NCBI GenBank assembly: GCA_965216535.1 | Contig: OZ244175.1 | Coordinates: 7,378,001-7,442,000, forward strand | DNA length: 64,000 nucleotides | Direction: 5' to 3' | From: Hoeflea_A sp965216535 | Lineage (GTDB): Bacteria; Pseudomonadota; Alphaproteobacteria; Rhizobiales; Rhizobiaceae | Shown here: one piece after another, positions 44,690 through 53,747 of the stretch | Layout: the number at the start of each line of letters is the position of its first letter | Position numbering within the stretch: position 1 is the first letter of the stretch | Translations under genes and position numbers: made by a program | The notes under the pieces: generated by a model | The model's database searches: none | Seen by the model: the letters and a program-made list of their open reading frames with translations, nothing else | Told to the model about the DNA's origin: nothing

Positions 44690-45226
44690 ATGAGCATCAT
44701 AAACACAACGAATGAAGCCGCACAGGTGACCGGGGCTTCAAGTCGGCAATCGAAACAATGGGGAGATACAATGCCACATCTTTGGGATCGGCTGTCACAG
44801 GGCTTCAGTTATCTCATCATCCTTGCATCAACCATCATGCTGGGTTGGGGACTTCTCGGTTTTCTGGAATATTTCACCGGGCTGGCTCCGCTGATGCCGT
44901 TGCAGAATTCGACCTTTCCGGTCGGCATGCAAACGCTCCACTGGATATTGATCACCGCATCCGGAGCGACATTCCTGGCGGGCTACTTTTTGCGCTGGAG
45001 CTTCACTCCCATAGCGATGCTCGTGATGTTCACCGCGCTTGCAACGATGTGTGCCGTCCAGACTTTCGACATGCTCGAAACGCCCGACCGCTACCGAAAC
45101 TTCGTTCAGGAATGCATCAACTACATCGTCATCTCAGTCTACCTCTTCCGCTCGCAGCGCATGCGCGACCGGTTCGGGCGGATCACCATCGAAGCAACAA
45201 GCCGACCCGCACCCCTGAGTGCTTGA
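44690..45226 (+). CDS. hypothetical membrane protein
   Basis: 178 residues from the ATG at 44690; the frame is open to 44633. Four hydrophobic segments lie at about residues 40-62, 82-103, 105-125 and 145-160. No family recognised. It starts 11 bases after the SDR stop and is probably co-transcribed with it. Confidence 0.7.
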   Translation: MSIINTTNEAAQVTGASSRQSKQWGDTMPHLWDRLSQGFSYLIILASTIMLGWGLLGFLEYFTGLAPLMPLQNSTFPVGMQTLHWILITASGATFLAGYFLRWSFTPIAMLVMFTALATMCAVQTFDMLETPDRYRNFVQECINYIVISVYLFRSQRMRDRFGRITIEATSRPAPLSA

Positions 45227-45248
45227 GGTCGAGACGGGACAGACGATC

Positions 45249-45728
45249 ATGGAAACTGGAAGCACCGAAAAAGTGAGCTTCTCGCATCACAGGATTTACA
45301 CCGACATCGTCATCGACGCAGCACCTGATGTCGTCTGGTCCGTGTTGACCGACACGCCGAGCTACGGCAATTGGGCCGCCTTTCTGGTCGCCATTGAGGG
45401 CGAGATTTCCGACGGCACGAAGATCACGGCGGTGTTCCAGACGAACCCAAGGAAGGACAAGCTCACACGCATTGACCACAGGATCAGCGTCAGCCCGGTG
45501 CATTCGTTTTTCTGGGCCGAGAAGGGACCGGGCGGCATCCGGGACAACCACCACTTCAAGGTTGAAGCCGCTGAAAACGGAACAACCCGTTTCATTCAGA
45601 CAGACGAGATCATGGGCGGCCTGGCATGGTTGATAGGCGGCAGGCTGGCGAAGATGTATCTGTTGGGCTATCAGGCCTTCAATCGCGGCCTCAAGGTCGA
45701 GGTTGAGCGTCGATTCAAGGCGGGATGA
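45249..45728 (+). CDS. SRPBCC (polyketide cyclase/START-like) family protein
   Basis: 159 residues from the ATG at 45249; the frame is open to 45219. The ligand-binding fold shows IVIDAAPDVVWSVLTDTPSYGNWAAFL at the start and a long C-terminal helix with LGYQAFNRGLKVEVERRF. Such proteins bind or cyclise hydrophobic compounds, often in polyketide, aromatic or lipid handling. It follows the membrane protein gene after 22 bases. Confidence 0.85.
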   Translation: METGSTEKVSFSHHRIYTDIVIDAAPDVVWSVLTDTPSYGNWAAFLVAIEGEISDGTKITAVFQTNPRKDKLTRIDHRISVSPVHSFFWAEKGPGGIRDNHHFKVEAAENGTTRFIQTDEIMGGLAWLIGGRLAKMYLLGYQAFNRGLKVEVERRFKAG

Positions 45729-46129
45729 AGCGCGTGACTAAGCTTGCGCGGACTCGACGATGGATCTCAGATCCTCAAAGGGACAGGATGGAGCTTCCGA
45801 CGCAAGCCCATTGGGACACAAGTATGGGCCACTTTCGTCCCAGCCCACGTCCTGTAACAGCAGACACGAGCATTCGAGTTGGCCGCCTTCCCCCTGACGT
45901 CCGAGATAATATGCGAACGGAAACTCGGAGATTGCAGGCGGCCTCCATTCAGCCACCTGAAAGCTCGGAGAGCCACAAGAGACATCGTTGATCGGAAGCT
46001 GTTCGTGACATCCAAGATAAACACTAAAGCACACAGCCTGTTCCATGCATTTGGGCACTCTACCTTGAGTTTAAGTTAGAATGTGTCTCAATTTTTGGCA
46101 ATGAAACGCCAGTCGGAACCACCCAGCGG
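45729..46129. other. 401-base intergenic stretch between SRPBCC and ThDP-enzyme genes
   Basis: No strongly supported gene. One minus-strand open frame (45738-46058) has a non-shadow-like composition and is listed separately. No operator, tRNA or terminator was recognised. Confidence 0.5.
45738..46058 (-). CDS. possible small hypothetical protein
   Basis: 106 codons with plausible composition: aromatic and hydrophobic residues mixed (FPFAYYLGRQG), six or seven Cys including CSCLLL, and acidic C terminus (CPFEDLRSIVESAQA). It is not the Arg-rich pattern of antisense shadows. It could be a metal-binding peptide or chance. A moderate ribosome-like AGAG lies before the ATG at 46058. No family recognised. 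Confidence 0.3.
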   Translation of the reverse strand: MPKCMEQAVCFSVYLGCHEQLPINDVSCGSPSFQVAEWRPPAISEFPFAYYLGRQGEGGQLECSCLLLQDVGWDESGPYLCPNGLASEAPSCPFEDLRSIVESAQA

Positions 46130-47812
46130 TCACTCCACGACCACATCCAACAGCGCCTGGCGCCCCGCCCGCGTCTCGTCCAAGGCCCGCCGGACTGCAT
46201 CGCGTAGATCCGCCGGATCCTCCACTTTCTGCGCATGGGCGCCGTGGGCGGCGGCCATGGCGCAATAGTCCGGCGTTGGGCCGAGGGCCGTCAGCGGCAT
46301 TTCGTTGGCGCGAACGGCGCGGCCTTCGGGATACATGCCCGTGGTAGCGCGTTTGACGGCGTGCCAGCGGCCGTTGTTCAGCACCACGGTCAGCACCGGC
46401 AACCCATGCAGAGCAGCAACCTGGTGGCAGGCGGCAGGATTGGCAAAGATGTAGGAGCCGTCTCCGACCGTGGCGATGACCGTGCGTTCCGGTTGCGCCA
46501 GCTTGGCGCCGAGGGCCGCCGGCAGGCCCCAGCCGAGGCCGCCGGACAGCGGGGTCCAGAAAAGCTGTCCCGGGTTGGGCAGCCGCAGCGCCGGGCCGGG
46601 CACGCCGAGTTCGGAAAAGATCGCCGCGTCGGCACCTGCCTCTTCAGACAGGATGCGGCCGACATAAGCATGGTTCATCGGACCGCGGGCGCCCGCTTCG
46701 ATCATGGCGGCGACGGCCTGTTCCTGTGCCGCCTTGCGGGCCGCCTGTTCTGTGCGGCGCGCACTGCTGTCGATCGAGCCAGCTCGTTCGATGAGCAATC
46801 CGGACAGGGCCTTCATCGCCCGCGCCGTATCGGCCGCCAGAGCAATGTCCGCCGGGAAAGCGCGAAACGGCGTGCCCTGTTCCAGCGGGTCCGGCCCGAT
46901 TGCAATGACCTTTGCCTGGGTTGGCGAGGCGCCCGGAATCCAGGGCACCTTGGCGCCCACGGTCAGCACGAGATCAGCGCCGCCAACCAGCTTTGCCGGA
47001 TCGAAGCCGGCATGCATCGGGTGGTCCGTCGGCAGGCAGCTTGCCGTCGGCCAGAACTCGACCACCGGGATGGCCAGCGCCTCCGCCAGTTCGGCCAGAC
47101 CCGGCAGATGCCCGCCCGGCGGCGTTCGCTGAACGACGATAAGCGGATTGCGGGCGGCGGCAATCATCTCGACCGCCCTGTCAAGCAACTGCGGATCCGG
47201 CAAGCCCCTGCCCGCTTCCGCAGCGACGGCCACGGGGATGCTCTCTTCCACGGGTTCGGCCAGCACTTCGCGTGGCAGGCTGAGGTAGGCCGGACCAACC
47301 GGTGCCGCACGGGCAACGGATATAGCTCGGGCCACACTCTGGGCAGCCTGTTCCGGGTAGCGCAGTTCGTATTCCCATTTGACCGCCTCGCGCACCAGCG
47401 AAGCCTGGTCGAACATCTCCTGGCCCCAATGGATGGGAGCGACGCGGCTGCCATGGCGCCCGGTTTCCGTGGCCGGAGTACGCCCTGACAGAATAAGGAC
47501 GGGCACCTGCGATGCGGCGGCATTGAGCGCCGCCATGGCGCAATTGGCCAGCCCGACATTGACATGCACCATGACGGCAAGCATGCGGCCCGACACCAGG
47601 TAGTGCCCGTGCGCCATGCCCATCGCGACACTCTCATGGTGGACCACCATCGGCGTTGGCAGCAGATCCGCCGCTTCAGGGTCGGCAAATGCCTCAATCA
47701 ATGTGGGAAAATCGGTTCCGGCGTTGGCGAGCACCACGTCGACGCCGCTCGATTTCATCGTGCGCAACAGCTGACCTGCAGCTGTGCCCATTGGCGTCGA
47801 ATTGGCCGTCAT
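46130..47812 (-). CDS. thiamine diphosphate-dependent enzyme, acetolactate synthase-like
   Basis: 560 residues with the three-domain ThDP decarboxylase layout: an N-terminal pyrimidine domain with the catalytic Glu in VVHHESVAMGMAHGHY, a central Rossmann-like domain, and a C-terminal diphosphate domain with GDGSYIFANPAACHQVAALHGLPVLTVVLNN (GDG...NN). It resembles acetolactate synthase large subunits and benzoylformate decarboxylases, and lacks a regulatory subunit partner. It is divergent from a TAXI-type TRAP transporter, which may import its 2-oxo acid substrate. The exact reaction is uncertain. Confidence 0.85.
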   Translation of the reverse strand: MTANSTPMGTAAGQLLRTMKSSGVDVVLANAGTDFPTLIEAFADPEAADLLPTPMVVHHESVAMGMAHGHYLVSGRMLAVMVHVNVGLANCAMAALNAAASQVPVLILSGRTPATETGRHGSRVAPIHWGQEMFDQASLVREAVKWEYELRYPEQAAQSVARAISVARAAPVGPAYLSLPREVLAEPVEESIPVAVAAEAGRGLPDPQLLDRAVEMIAAARNPLIVVQRTPPGGHLPGLAELAEALAIPVVEFWPTASCLPTDHPMHAGFDPAKLVGGADLVLTVGAKVPWIPGASPTQAKVIAIGPDPLEQGTPFRAFPADIALAADTARAMKALSGLLIERAGSIDSSARRTEQAARKAAQEQAVAAMIEAGARGPMNHAYVGRILSEEAGADAAIFSELGVPGPALRLPNPGQLFWTPLSGGLGWGLPAALGAKLAQPERTVIATVGDGSYIFANPAACHQVAALHGLPVLTVVLNNGRWHAVKRATTGMYPEGRAVRANEMPLTALGPTPDYCAMAAAHGAHAQKVEDPADLRDAVRRALDETRAGRQALLDVVVE

Positions 47813-47872
47813 GCCTGCCTCTCCCCTCGCCGGCGATCGCGACGGCCGGACCGTCGCCTATTGATCATCCAG

Positions 47873-47885
47873 TCTACATGGTAGA
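47873..47885. promoter_or_regulatory. possible regulator site between ThDP-enzyme and TRAP genes
   Basis: TCTAC-ATG-GTAGA is an inverted repeat of 5-bp arms in the divergent 112-base gap. GntR- or LacI-like proteins can bind such short dyads. No adjacent regulator gene exists, so this is weak. Confidence 0.35.
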
Positions 47886-47924
47886 TAGTTCAGGAGCAAA
47901 ACTAAACTTGTGGGAGGTCGAAAT

Positions 47925-48884
47925 ATGGGTACTTTCAAACCGCTCCTCGCCGGCGCGATCCTGGCGCTTACAGCATCGCTTGCCAACGCGGAGCCGATCG
48001 GAGTCGCCACATCCAATCCCGGCTCCATCTATCACTCCATCGGCACGGCCATCGCCAAGGTTGCCAACGACAATGGTGCCCAGGCAACGGTGCAGCCCGC
48101 CACCAGCCCGAACCAGTATCTGCCGCTGATCGCATCCGGCGAGTTCGACATGGGCCCGGTCAACCTGCAGGAACTGTCTTACGCCTATAAGGGCGAAGCC
48201 TGGTTCGACGGACGCCCACATCCCGGCCTGCGGCTTCTGGCCCTGCACTTCCCGCTGCGCGTTGCCATCTTCGTGCGTGCCGACAGCGACATGCAGTCCG
48301 TCGCCGACCTCAAGGGCAAGCGAATGACGGCAGGCTACACCGCACAGAAGACCATCGTGCCGCAGAACGCCGCCATCTTTTCAACGGCCGGCCTGACGGC
48401 GGACGACTTCGAGTCGGTGCCGGTGCCCAGCGTCGTGGGCGGCGCCAATGCCTTCATGTCCGGCGCATCGGACGCATTCATGTTCGCCCTCGGCGCCGGC
48501 AAGGTGCGCGAAGCGGACGCCTCGGTCGGCGGCATCCGCGCCCTGAAGATCGACAAACAGGACGGCACGGAAGAGGGCATGCGCGAACATTGGCCGGTCG
48601 GCTACCTGACGGAAGTCCAGCCCGGCCCGGCGGCGGGACCCGGCGTCAGCGAACCGATCTGGGTGCTGACCTATCCCCAGGCAGTTGCTGCCGGTGAAAA
48701 CATGTCCGACGATGCAGCCTATGCCGTTGCCAAGGCGATGTACGAGAACCAGGCGCAACTGGCCGAACTGCTGCCGCCTTTCCGGCTGTTCGATCCCAAG
48801 AAGATGGTCGGCCCGAGTGGCGGCGTGCCTTATCATCCGGGCGCCATCAAGTTCTACAAGGAAGTCGGCATCTGGCAGGACTGA
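47925..48884 (+). CDS. TAXI family TRAP transporter solute-binding protein
   Basis: 319 residues from the ATG at 47925, preceded by GGGAGG; the frame extends to 47910. A signal peptide is cut after SLANA. The mature fold has EPIGVATSNPGSIYHSIGTAIA at the start and DFESVPVPSVVGGANAFMSGASDAFMFALG in the middle, characteristic of TAXI binding proteins that bind dicarboxylates or glutamate-like ligands. The next gene encodes the fused permease, so this is a complete two-gene TRAP system. Confidence 0.9.
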   Translation: MGTFKPLLAGAILALTASLANAEPIGVATSNPGSIYHSIGTAIAKVANDNGAQATVQPATSPNQYLPLIASGEFDMGPVNLQELSYAYKGEAWFDGRPHPGLRLLALHFPLRVAIFVRADSDMQSVADLKGKRMTAGYTAQKTIVPQNAAIFSTAGLTADDFESVPVPSVVGGANAFMSGASDAFMFALGAGKVREADASVGGIRALKIDKQDGTEEGMREHWPVGYLTEVQPGPAAGPGVSEPIWVLTYPQAVAAGENMSDDAAYAVAKAMYENQAQLAELLPPFRLFDPKKMVGPSGGVPYHPGAIKFYKEVGIWQD

Positions 48885-48905
48885 TCAAGCCAGCGCCAGA
48901 AGGCG

Positions 48906-50831
48906 ATGACTGAGACGGATAACTGCGGACGCGACGCGTCCGCCAGAAGCAATCCCGTCGGCGCTCTGGCCAGCGGGCTCGCCGTGGCCATCGTGCTGAT
49001 CGCGGCGGCATGGTCGCTGGACGTGCCCCGCATGCTGGGCGTTGCCTTCTATCCGGCCCAGTTCCTGTCGCTGGTACTCGGGCTGTCCATCGCGGTCGCA
49101 TTTCTGACGCGATCACGGCAAGGCACCGCGCACGAGAAGACGCCGCCCTGGTATGACCTGGTGGCAGCGGTGCTCGGTCTGGGCGCCGGTGTCATGATGG
49201 CGATCCGCTATCCGGCGCTTGTCGACCTCGTGCTGTTGCGACCACCGGAAGCGGTGGCGATCGGCATCGTGATCCTGCCGCTGATCCTGGAGGCATTGCG
49301 CCGTGTTGCCGGTCCGACGCTGGTCATCGTCGTGCTGTTCTTCGTCGGTTATGCCTTCTGGGGCAACCATGTCCCCGGGCGGCTTGCCGGCCGGGCCCAG
49401 GACTGGGAGAAGGTCGCCTCCTATCTCAGCTTCGACGTCAACGGCGTTCTCGGCGTGCCCCTGCAGATCGCCAGCACCGTCGTCATCGCCTTCGTGCTGT
49501 TCGGCATGCTTCTCAGCCGCGCCGGCGGCGCGCAATTCTTCACCGATGCCGCAATGCTGTTGATGGGCGGGCTTCGCGGCGGCGCCATGAAGATTGCGGT
49601 CATCGGATCGGCGATCTTCGGCACCATCTCCGGCAGCGCCGTCGCCAATGTGATGTCGACGGGCGTCGTGACCATTCCGATGATCAAGCGGACGGGTTAT
49701 CCGGCGCACCGGGCGGCGGCGATTGAAGCGGTTGCCTCCACCGGCGGCCAGTTGCTGCCGCCGGTCATGGGCGCGGCGGCGTTCCTGATGGCCGAATTCC
49801 TCTATACGCCCTATGCAACCGTCGCCCTCGCCGCCCTGGTGCCGGGCGTGCTCTACTACGCGGCCCTGTTCATCCAGGCCGATCTGGAGGCCGTGCGCCA
49901 CAACATTGCAGCGGTCCCCCGTTCGGAACGGCCGCAGGCTGCACAGGTGCGCACGGGATGGCACTTTCTTCTCGCCTTCGTCGTGCTCATCCTCACGCTG
50001 TTCGTGCTCAACTGGCAGCCGGCGAAATCGGCGTTGGCAGCAGCCGCGACCGTCGTGGTGACAGCCGCACTGTTCGGCTACCAGGGCAAGCGCGCCGGTC
50101 CACATCAGCTCTGGTTGTGCTTCGCCCGCGCCGGGCATGCGGCCATCGATCTCGTGCTGATCTGCGCGGCGGCCGGCATGGTGATCGGCGTGCTCAACAT
50201 GACTGGGCTCAGCTTCAACCTGACCTACGCCCTGGTGCAACTCGGCGGCGGCAGCAAGATTGCACTGCTGGTGATGTCTGCCCTGGTCTGCATCGTTCTC
50301 GGCATGGGGTTGCCGACGCTCGGCGTCTACGTGCTGCTCGCCACACTGGTCGCGCCGGCGCTGATCGAACTTGGTGTCGATCGCGTCGCCGCGCATCTTT
50401 ACGTGCTCTATTTCGGCATGATGTCGATGATCACGCCACCCGTGGCGATCGCCGCCTTTGCCGCCGCCGGAGTTGCCGGAGCCCGACCAATGCGCACCGG
50501 TTTCGAAGCCATGCGTTTCGGCTGGCCGGCCTATGTTGTGCCATTCCTGTTCGCCCTGTCGCCCAGCCTGATCCTGCGCGGTCCGTTGGGGCTGACGATC
50601 GTGTCGGTGGTGACGGCGGTCATCGGCGTCGCGCTGATCTCCGTCGCCATGACCGGCTTCTACCGGCGTACCCTGACGCTGGCTGAAAGGCTCTTGATCG
50701 GGCTGGCCGGCCTGCTGGTCCTCCTGCCCTATGATGCCGTCCCTGCCGGGATTTGGCTCAACGTCGCCGGAGGCGTGCTCGCGATCGGGTGCGGCGCTTG
50801 GCTGATGCGCATGAAGACGGTTGTTTCCTGA
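48906..50831 (+). CDS. TRAP transporter fused permease subunit
   Basis: 641 residues, a fusion of the small (4TM) and large (DctM-like, 12TM) membrane components typical of TAXI-TRAP systems. DctM-like signals include GSAIFGTISGSAVANVMSTGVVTIPMIKRTGY near residue 245 and VLGMGLPTLGVYVLLATLVAPALIELG near residue 465. Secondary, ion-driven uptake of an organic acid. It begins 22 bases after the binding-protein stop and converges on the FGE gene with 14 bases between. Confidence 0.92.
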   Translation: MTETDNCGRDASARSNPVGALASGLAVAIVLIAAAWSLDVPRMLGVAFYPAQFLSLVLGLSIAVAFLTRSRQGTAHEKTPPWYDLVAAVLGLGAGVMMAIRYPALVDLVLLRPPEAVAIGIVILPLILEALRRVAGPTLVIVVLFFVGYAFWGNHVPGRLAGRAQDWEKVASYLSFDVNGVLGVPLQIASTVVIAFVLFGMLLSRAGGAQFFTDAAMLLMGGLRGGAMKIAVIGSAIFGTISGSAVANVMSTGVVTIPMIKRTGYPAHRAAAIEAVASTGGQLLPPVMGAAAFLMAEFLYTPYATVALAALVPGVLYYAALFIQADLEAVRHNIAAVPRSERPQAAQVRTGWHFLLAFVVLILTLFVLNWQPAKSALAAAATVVVTAALFGYQGKRAGPHQLWLCFARAGHAAIDLVLICAAAGMVIGVLNMTGLSFNLTYALVQLGGGSKIALLVMSALVCIVLGMGLPTLGVYVLLATLVAPALIELGVDRVAAHLYVLYFGMMSMITPPVAIAAFAAAGVAGARPMRTGFEAMRFGWPAYVVPFLFALSPSLILRGPLGLTIVSVVTAVIGVALISVAMTGFYRRTLTLAERLLIGLAGLLVLLPYDAVPAGIWLNVAGGVLAIGCGAWLMRMKTVVS

Positions 50832-50845
50832 GTATTTCGAGAAGT

Positions 50846-51763
50846 CTACATATTCGCAGCCACTCGAAATCCGGCATGGCCGGCGGAGCTCCCGGGTTCG
50901 GCGCCGGTTCGCGAATGAACATGATAACGATCGCAATAGCTCGCATGGCAGAGGTACGATCCGCCTCGTTGCGTCCGTGGAACCGGGCCGGATATGGTCC
51001 GGTCGCGATCAAAGGTTGATTCCACCCATTCCCAGACATTGCCGGTCATGTTGAACATCCCAAAGGCATTGGGTGCGAAGGCATTGACCGATGCCGTCCC
51101 GACATATCCGTCTTCCGCCGTGTTGGTGTTCGGAAAATCTCCCTGCCAGACGTTCATTGCATGATGGCCCGATGGGACAAGAGTGTTTCCCCATGGAAAC
51201 CTGGCCCGCTGAAGGTTACCTCTTGCAGCATACTCCCACTCGGCTTCCGACAGCAGGCGCAAACCTGACCATGCGCAATAGGCCGTCGCATCGAACCAAC
51301 TGATATGGACAGCAGGGTGGCTTTCACGGTCGCCTATCGTACTGCCAGGCCCCTCGGGAGCCGACCAACACGCCCCATCCACCTTTCGCCACCATGGCAA
51401 ACCCTGCGGCGCGCCATATCGTTCCGGCTCATCCAGGAACAGGTGAAAAACGAAGGACCATCCCTCTTGCTGCGCGACGGTTTTGTACCCGGTGGCTGAA
51501 ACAAATCGCGCGAAAGCGGCATTGGTCACGGCATAGGGGGCAGCCAGGAATTCCGACACCTTCACTCTGCGTTGCGGGCTTTCCCCGTCCTGCGGATAGG
51601 TCGATTGTGGTGCACCCATGTCGAAGGAACCGCCCGGAATTCGCACCAATTCCGCTCTGAGCTCCGCCCGGACGTCCTCGGTTGCCGGTTGAATGCCCTC
51701 GGTCGTCGCAGCATGCATTGGGGGAGCAGCGGTTGGCGATGTGCAACACAACTTTTCGGTCAT
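50846..51763 (-). CDS. formylglycine-generating enzyme family protein (sulfatase maturation)
   Basis: 305 residues. FGE-sulfatase domain with GNVWEWVESTFDRD near residue 236 and RGGSYLCHASYC: the two copper-binding cysteines are C272 and C277, present as in proven aerobic FGEs. It turns the active-site Cys of a sulfatase into formylglycine. Its start codon overlaps the tctA stop by four bases (ATGA). It belongs to the operon that begins with the sulfatase gene, whose CMPAR motif is its natural substrate. No signal peptide is visible, so both proteins would act in the cytoplasm. Confidence 0.92.
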   Translation of the reverse strand: MTEKLCCTSPTAAPPMHAATTEGIQPATEDVRAELRAELVRIPGGSFDMGAPQSTYPQDGESPQRRVKVSEFLAAPYAVTNAAFARFVSATGYKTVAQQEGWSFVFHLFLDEPERYGAPQGLPWWRKVDGACWSAPEGPGSTIGDRESHPAVHISWFDATAYCAWSGLRLLSEAEWEYAARGNLQRARFPWGNTLVPSGHHAMNVWQGDFPNTNTAEDGYVGTASVNAFAPNAFGMFNMTGNVWEWVESTFDRDRTISGPVPRTQRGGSYLCHASYCDRYHVHSRTGAEPGSSAGHAGFRVAANM

Positions 51764-53232
51764 TCGGTTTTTTCGCGTTTGACCAGCGGCGCCAGCAGAA
51801 TCAATCCGGTCACCGCCAAAATGGCCAAAGCAATCGGATCGGTGATGAACACCCAGAAATCGCCTCGCGCCCCGATCAAACCCTGGCGCAGTTTGGTTTC
51901 AAAGGTGGCACCGAGGGCCATGCCAATCACGACGGGAGCCACAGGGTAGTTGGCCAGGCGCAGAATGAGACCCGCAATTCCCGCCACGGCGCAAACCATG
52001 ACGTCGATGATATTGCCGCGCACCACAAAGGATCCTGCCAACGAGAACATCAGGATCAATCCCATCAAAATCGGCTCCGGGATTTTGAGTAGCCGCGCAA
52101 AAAGCCGCGCCCCAAGTGCGCCAAAACCAAACATGGCCAGGTTGGCAACCAACACGACGAGGAAGATGCCGGTTAGAAGATGCGGATTGTTGTTGACCAG
52201 GTCATAGCCCGGCGTAAGGCCTTGAATGGTCAAAACGCCCAAGAGAACCACCGTGCCGCCATCACCGGGAATGCCGAGTGCAAGTGTCGGGATGAGCGCA
52301 CCTCCGGTGACTGCGTTGTTTGATGCTTCAGACGCGATCAACCCATCCGGCTCGCCCTTTCCGAAATTCGCCCTGCGCGGAGAAGATCGCTTCAGATCGG
52401 AGTAAGAAACAAAGGTCGCAGCCGTGGCTCCTGTGCCCGGAAGTATGCCGATAAATGTTCCGATGGAGGAAGCGCGCAAAAACTGGACCAGACGCATTCG
52501 CATTTCAGCAAATGGAGGGATGCGGAAGCCGACATTTGTCACGTCGGGCAGTTTGGCGGGAAAGTAGGTCGCAGCCCGTTGGAACACCTCCGAGAGTGCG
52601 AACAGGCCGATCAGAACCGGAATGAGGGATAGACCGCCGCGCAAGGCTTCCGTGCCGAAGGTGAAACGGGTCAGACCCGTCAGGTCGTCAGGGCCGATCG
52701 TCGTCATCCACAAACCTACGGTCCCTCCAAGCAGCCCCTTGACGGTGCTGCCTGCCGATACCCAAGCGATGCAGGTCAGCGAAAAAATGATAATGGCAAA
52801 GATGGCGGCCGGACCAAATGCCAAGGAAACCTTGGCAAGCGAAGGTGCCGCGAAAATCAGGATCACCAGAGAAAACAGCCCGCCGAAAAGTGAAGCCACC
52901 GTTGCCCAGCCGATGGCCAGATCGGCCTTACCCGCCTTGGCCATCGGGTACCCATCGAGAACGGTGGCAGCGGATTGTGGCGTTCCCGGCGTGTTTATCA
53001 GAATGGCGGATATCGAACCGCCATAGACCGACGTGACATAGACGCTGACAAACAGGGCGATCGACGCTTCGGCACTCATTCCGAACGTGAATGGCAGCAC
53101 GACGATCAACGCAGCGACTGTCCCCATGCCGGGTAGCGCACCTGCCAACATGCCCCAGGCGCTACCGGCCAGTATCGCGAACAATACACCGAGACTGGTG
53201 AACTCCAGAGCTGCCAGGACGAGGTTGTTCAC
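51760..53232 (-). CDS. tctA: tripartite tricarboxylate transporter permease TctA family
   Basis: 490 residues from the GTG at 53232 (GGGGGAAGC just upstream); the frame is open further, but that upstream part has no TctA character. About 11-12 helices and the duplicated PG(M/T)G loops, ALPGMGTVAAL near residue 35 and ILPGTGATAATF near residue 255, mark the large TTT membrane protein. Imports a carboxylate-bearing solute with TctB and TctC; here that solute is probably a sulfate ester. Confidence 0.92.
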   Translation of the reverse strand: MNNLVLAALEFTSLGVLFAILAGSAWGMLAGALPGMGTVAALIVVLPFTFGMSAEASIALFVSVYVTSVYGGSISAILINTPGTPQSAATVLDGYPMAKAGKADLAIGWATVASLFGGLFSLVILIFAAPSLAKVSLAFGPAAIFAIIIFSLTCIAWVSAGSTVKGLLGGTVGLWMTTIGPDDLTGLTRFTFGTEALRGGLSLIPVLIGLFALSEVFQRAATYFPAKLPDVTNVGFRIPPFAEMRMRLVQFLRASSIGTFIGILPGTGATAATFVSYSDLKRSSPRRANFGKGEPDGLIASEASNNAVTGGALIPTLALGIPGDGGTVVLLGVLTIQGLTPGYDLVNNNPHLLTGIFLVVLVANLAMFGFGALGARLFARLLKIPEPILMGLILMFSLAGSFVVRGNIIDVMVCAVAGIAGLILRLANYPVAPVVIGMALGATFETKLRQGLIGARGDFWVFITDPIALAILAVTGLILLAPLVKREKTE

Positions 53233-53240
53233 GCTTCCCC

Positions 53241-53699
53241 CTAGAACTGATGAAACCAGGGCGAGCGCGGCAACAGGAGTTCGAACCCGAAGGTGAACGT
53301 TGCCCATACGACCACAGGTGCAGCGATGCCGACGACCACAAGCGGCACAATCCGCCGGTATCCAAAGGCAATGCAAAACAGAACAATTCCGGGAATCATC
53401 GCCAGCAGAAAGCCGATTTTGGTCATGGCAAAAGCCGTCGCGGTTGCGACAAGGATCGCTCCAAGAAGTTGTCCGAACCGGATATCTGTCTTGGTGCCGT
53501 TTGCACGCCTTATGGCGGACAGGCAGGCAAGCAACGCCAGCACAATCCAGACGACAAGAAACAGGCGCGGCGCAAACGCTGGGCCAACGTCGCCGCCGAA
53601 TGTGCGTACGTCGAAAGCCTCTCCAAAGGTGGACGACAGCAGCGCAATCCCCGCGACCAGCAGGAAACCCGATACTGCGATGTCACATGTTTTTTCCAT
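53241..53699 (-). CDS. tctB: tripartite tricarboxylate transporter TctB family protein
   Basis: 152 residues from the ATG at 53699; the frame is open to 53744. Four hydrophobic segments at about residues 8-28, 43-62, 75-95 and 103-135, the usual size and shape of the small TTT membrane subunit. It lies between tctC and tctA on the same strand, with the tctA start nine bases later. Confidence 0.85.
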   Translation of the reverse strand: MEKTCDIAVSGFLLVAGIALLSSTFGEAFDVRTFGGDVGPAFAPRLFLVVWIVLALLACLSAIRRANGTKTDIRFGQLLGAILVATATAFAMTKIGFLLAMIPGIVLFCIAFGYRRIVPLVVVGIAAPVVVWATFTFGFELLLPRSPWFHQF

Positions 53700-53747
53700 C
53701 AAACAGGGTCGGCCGCCCCATAGAGCAAAGGGCGGCCAATGCACTCC

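Noticed and set aside
49113..50936. 607-codon minus-strand frame opposite the TRAP permease
   Set aside because: Extreme His/Arg/Asp/Gln composition mirrors the hydrophobic helices on the other strand; a shadow.
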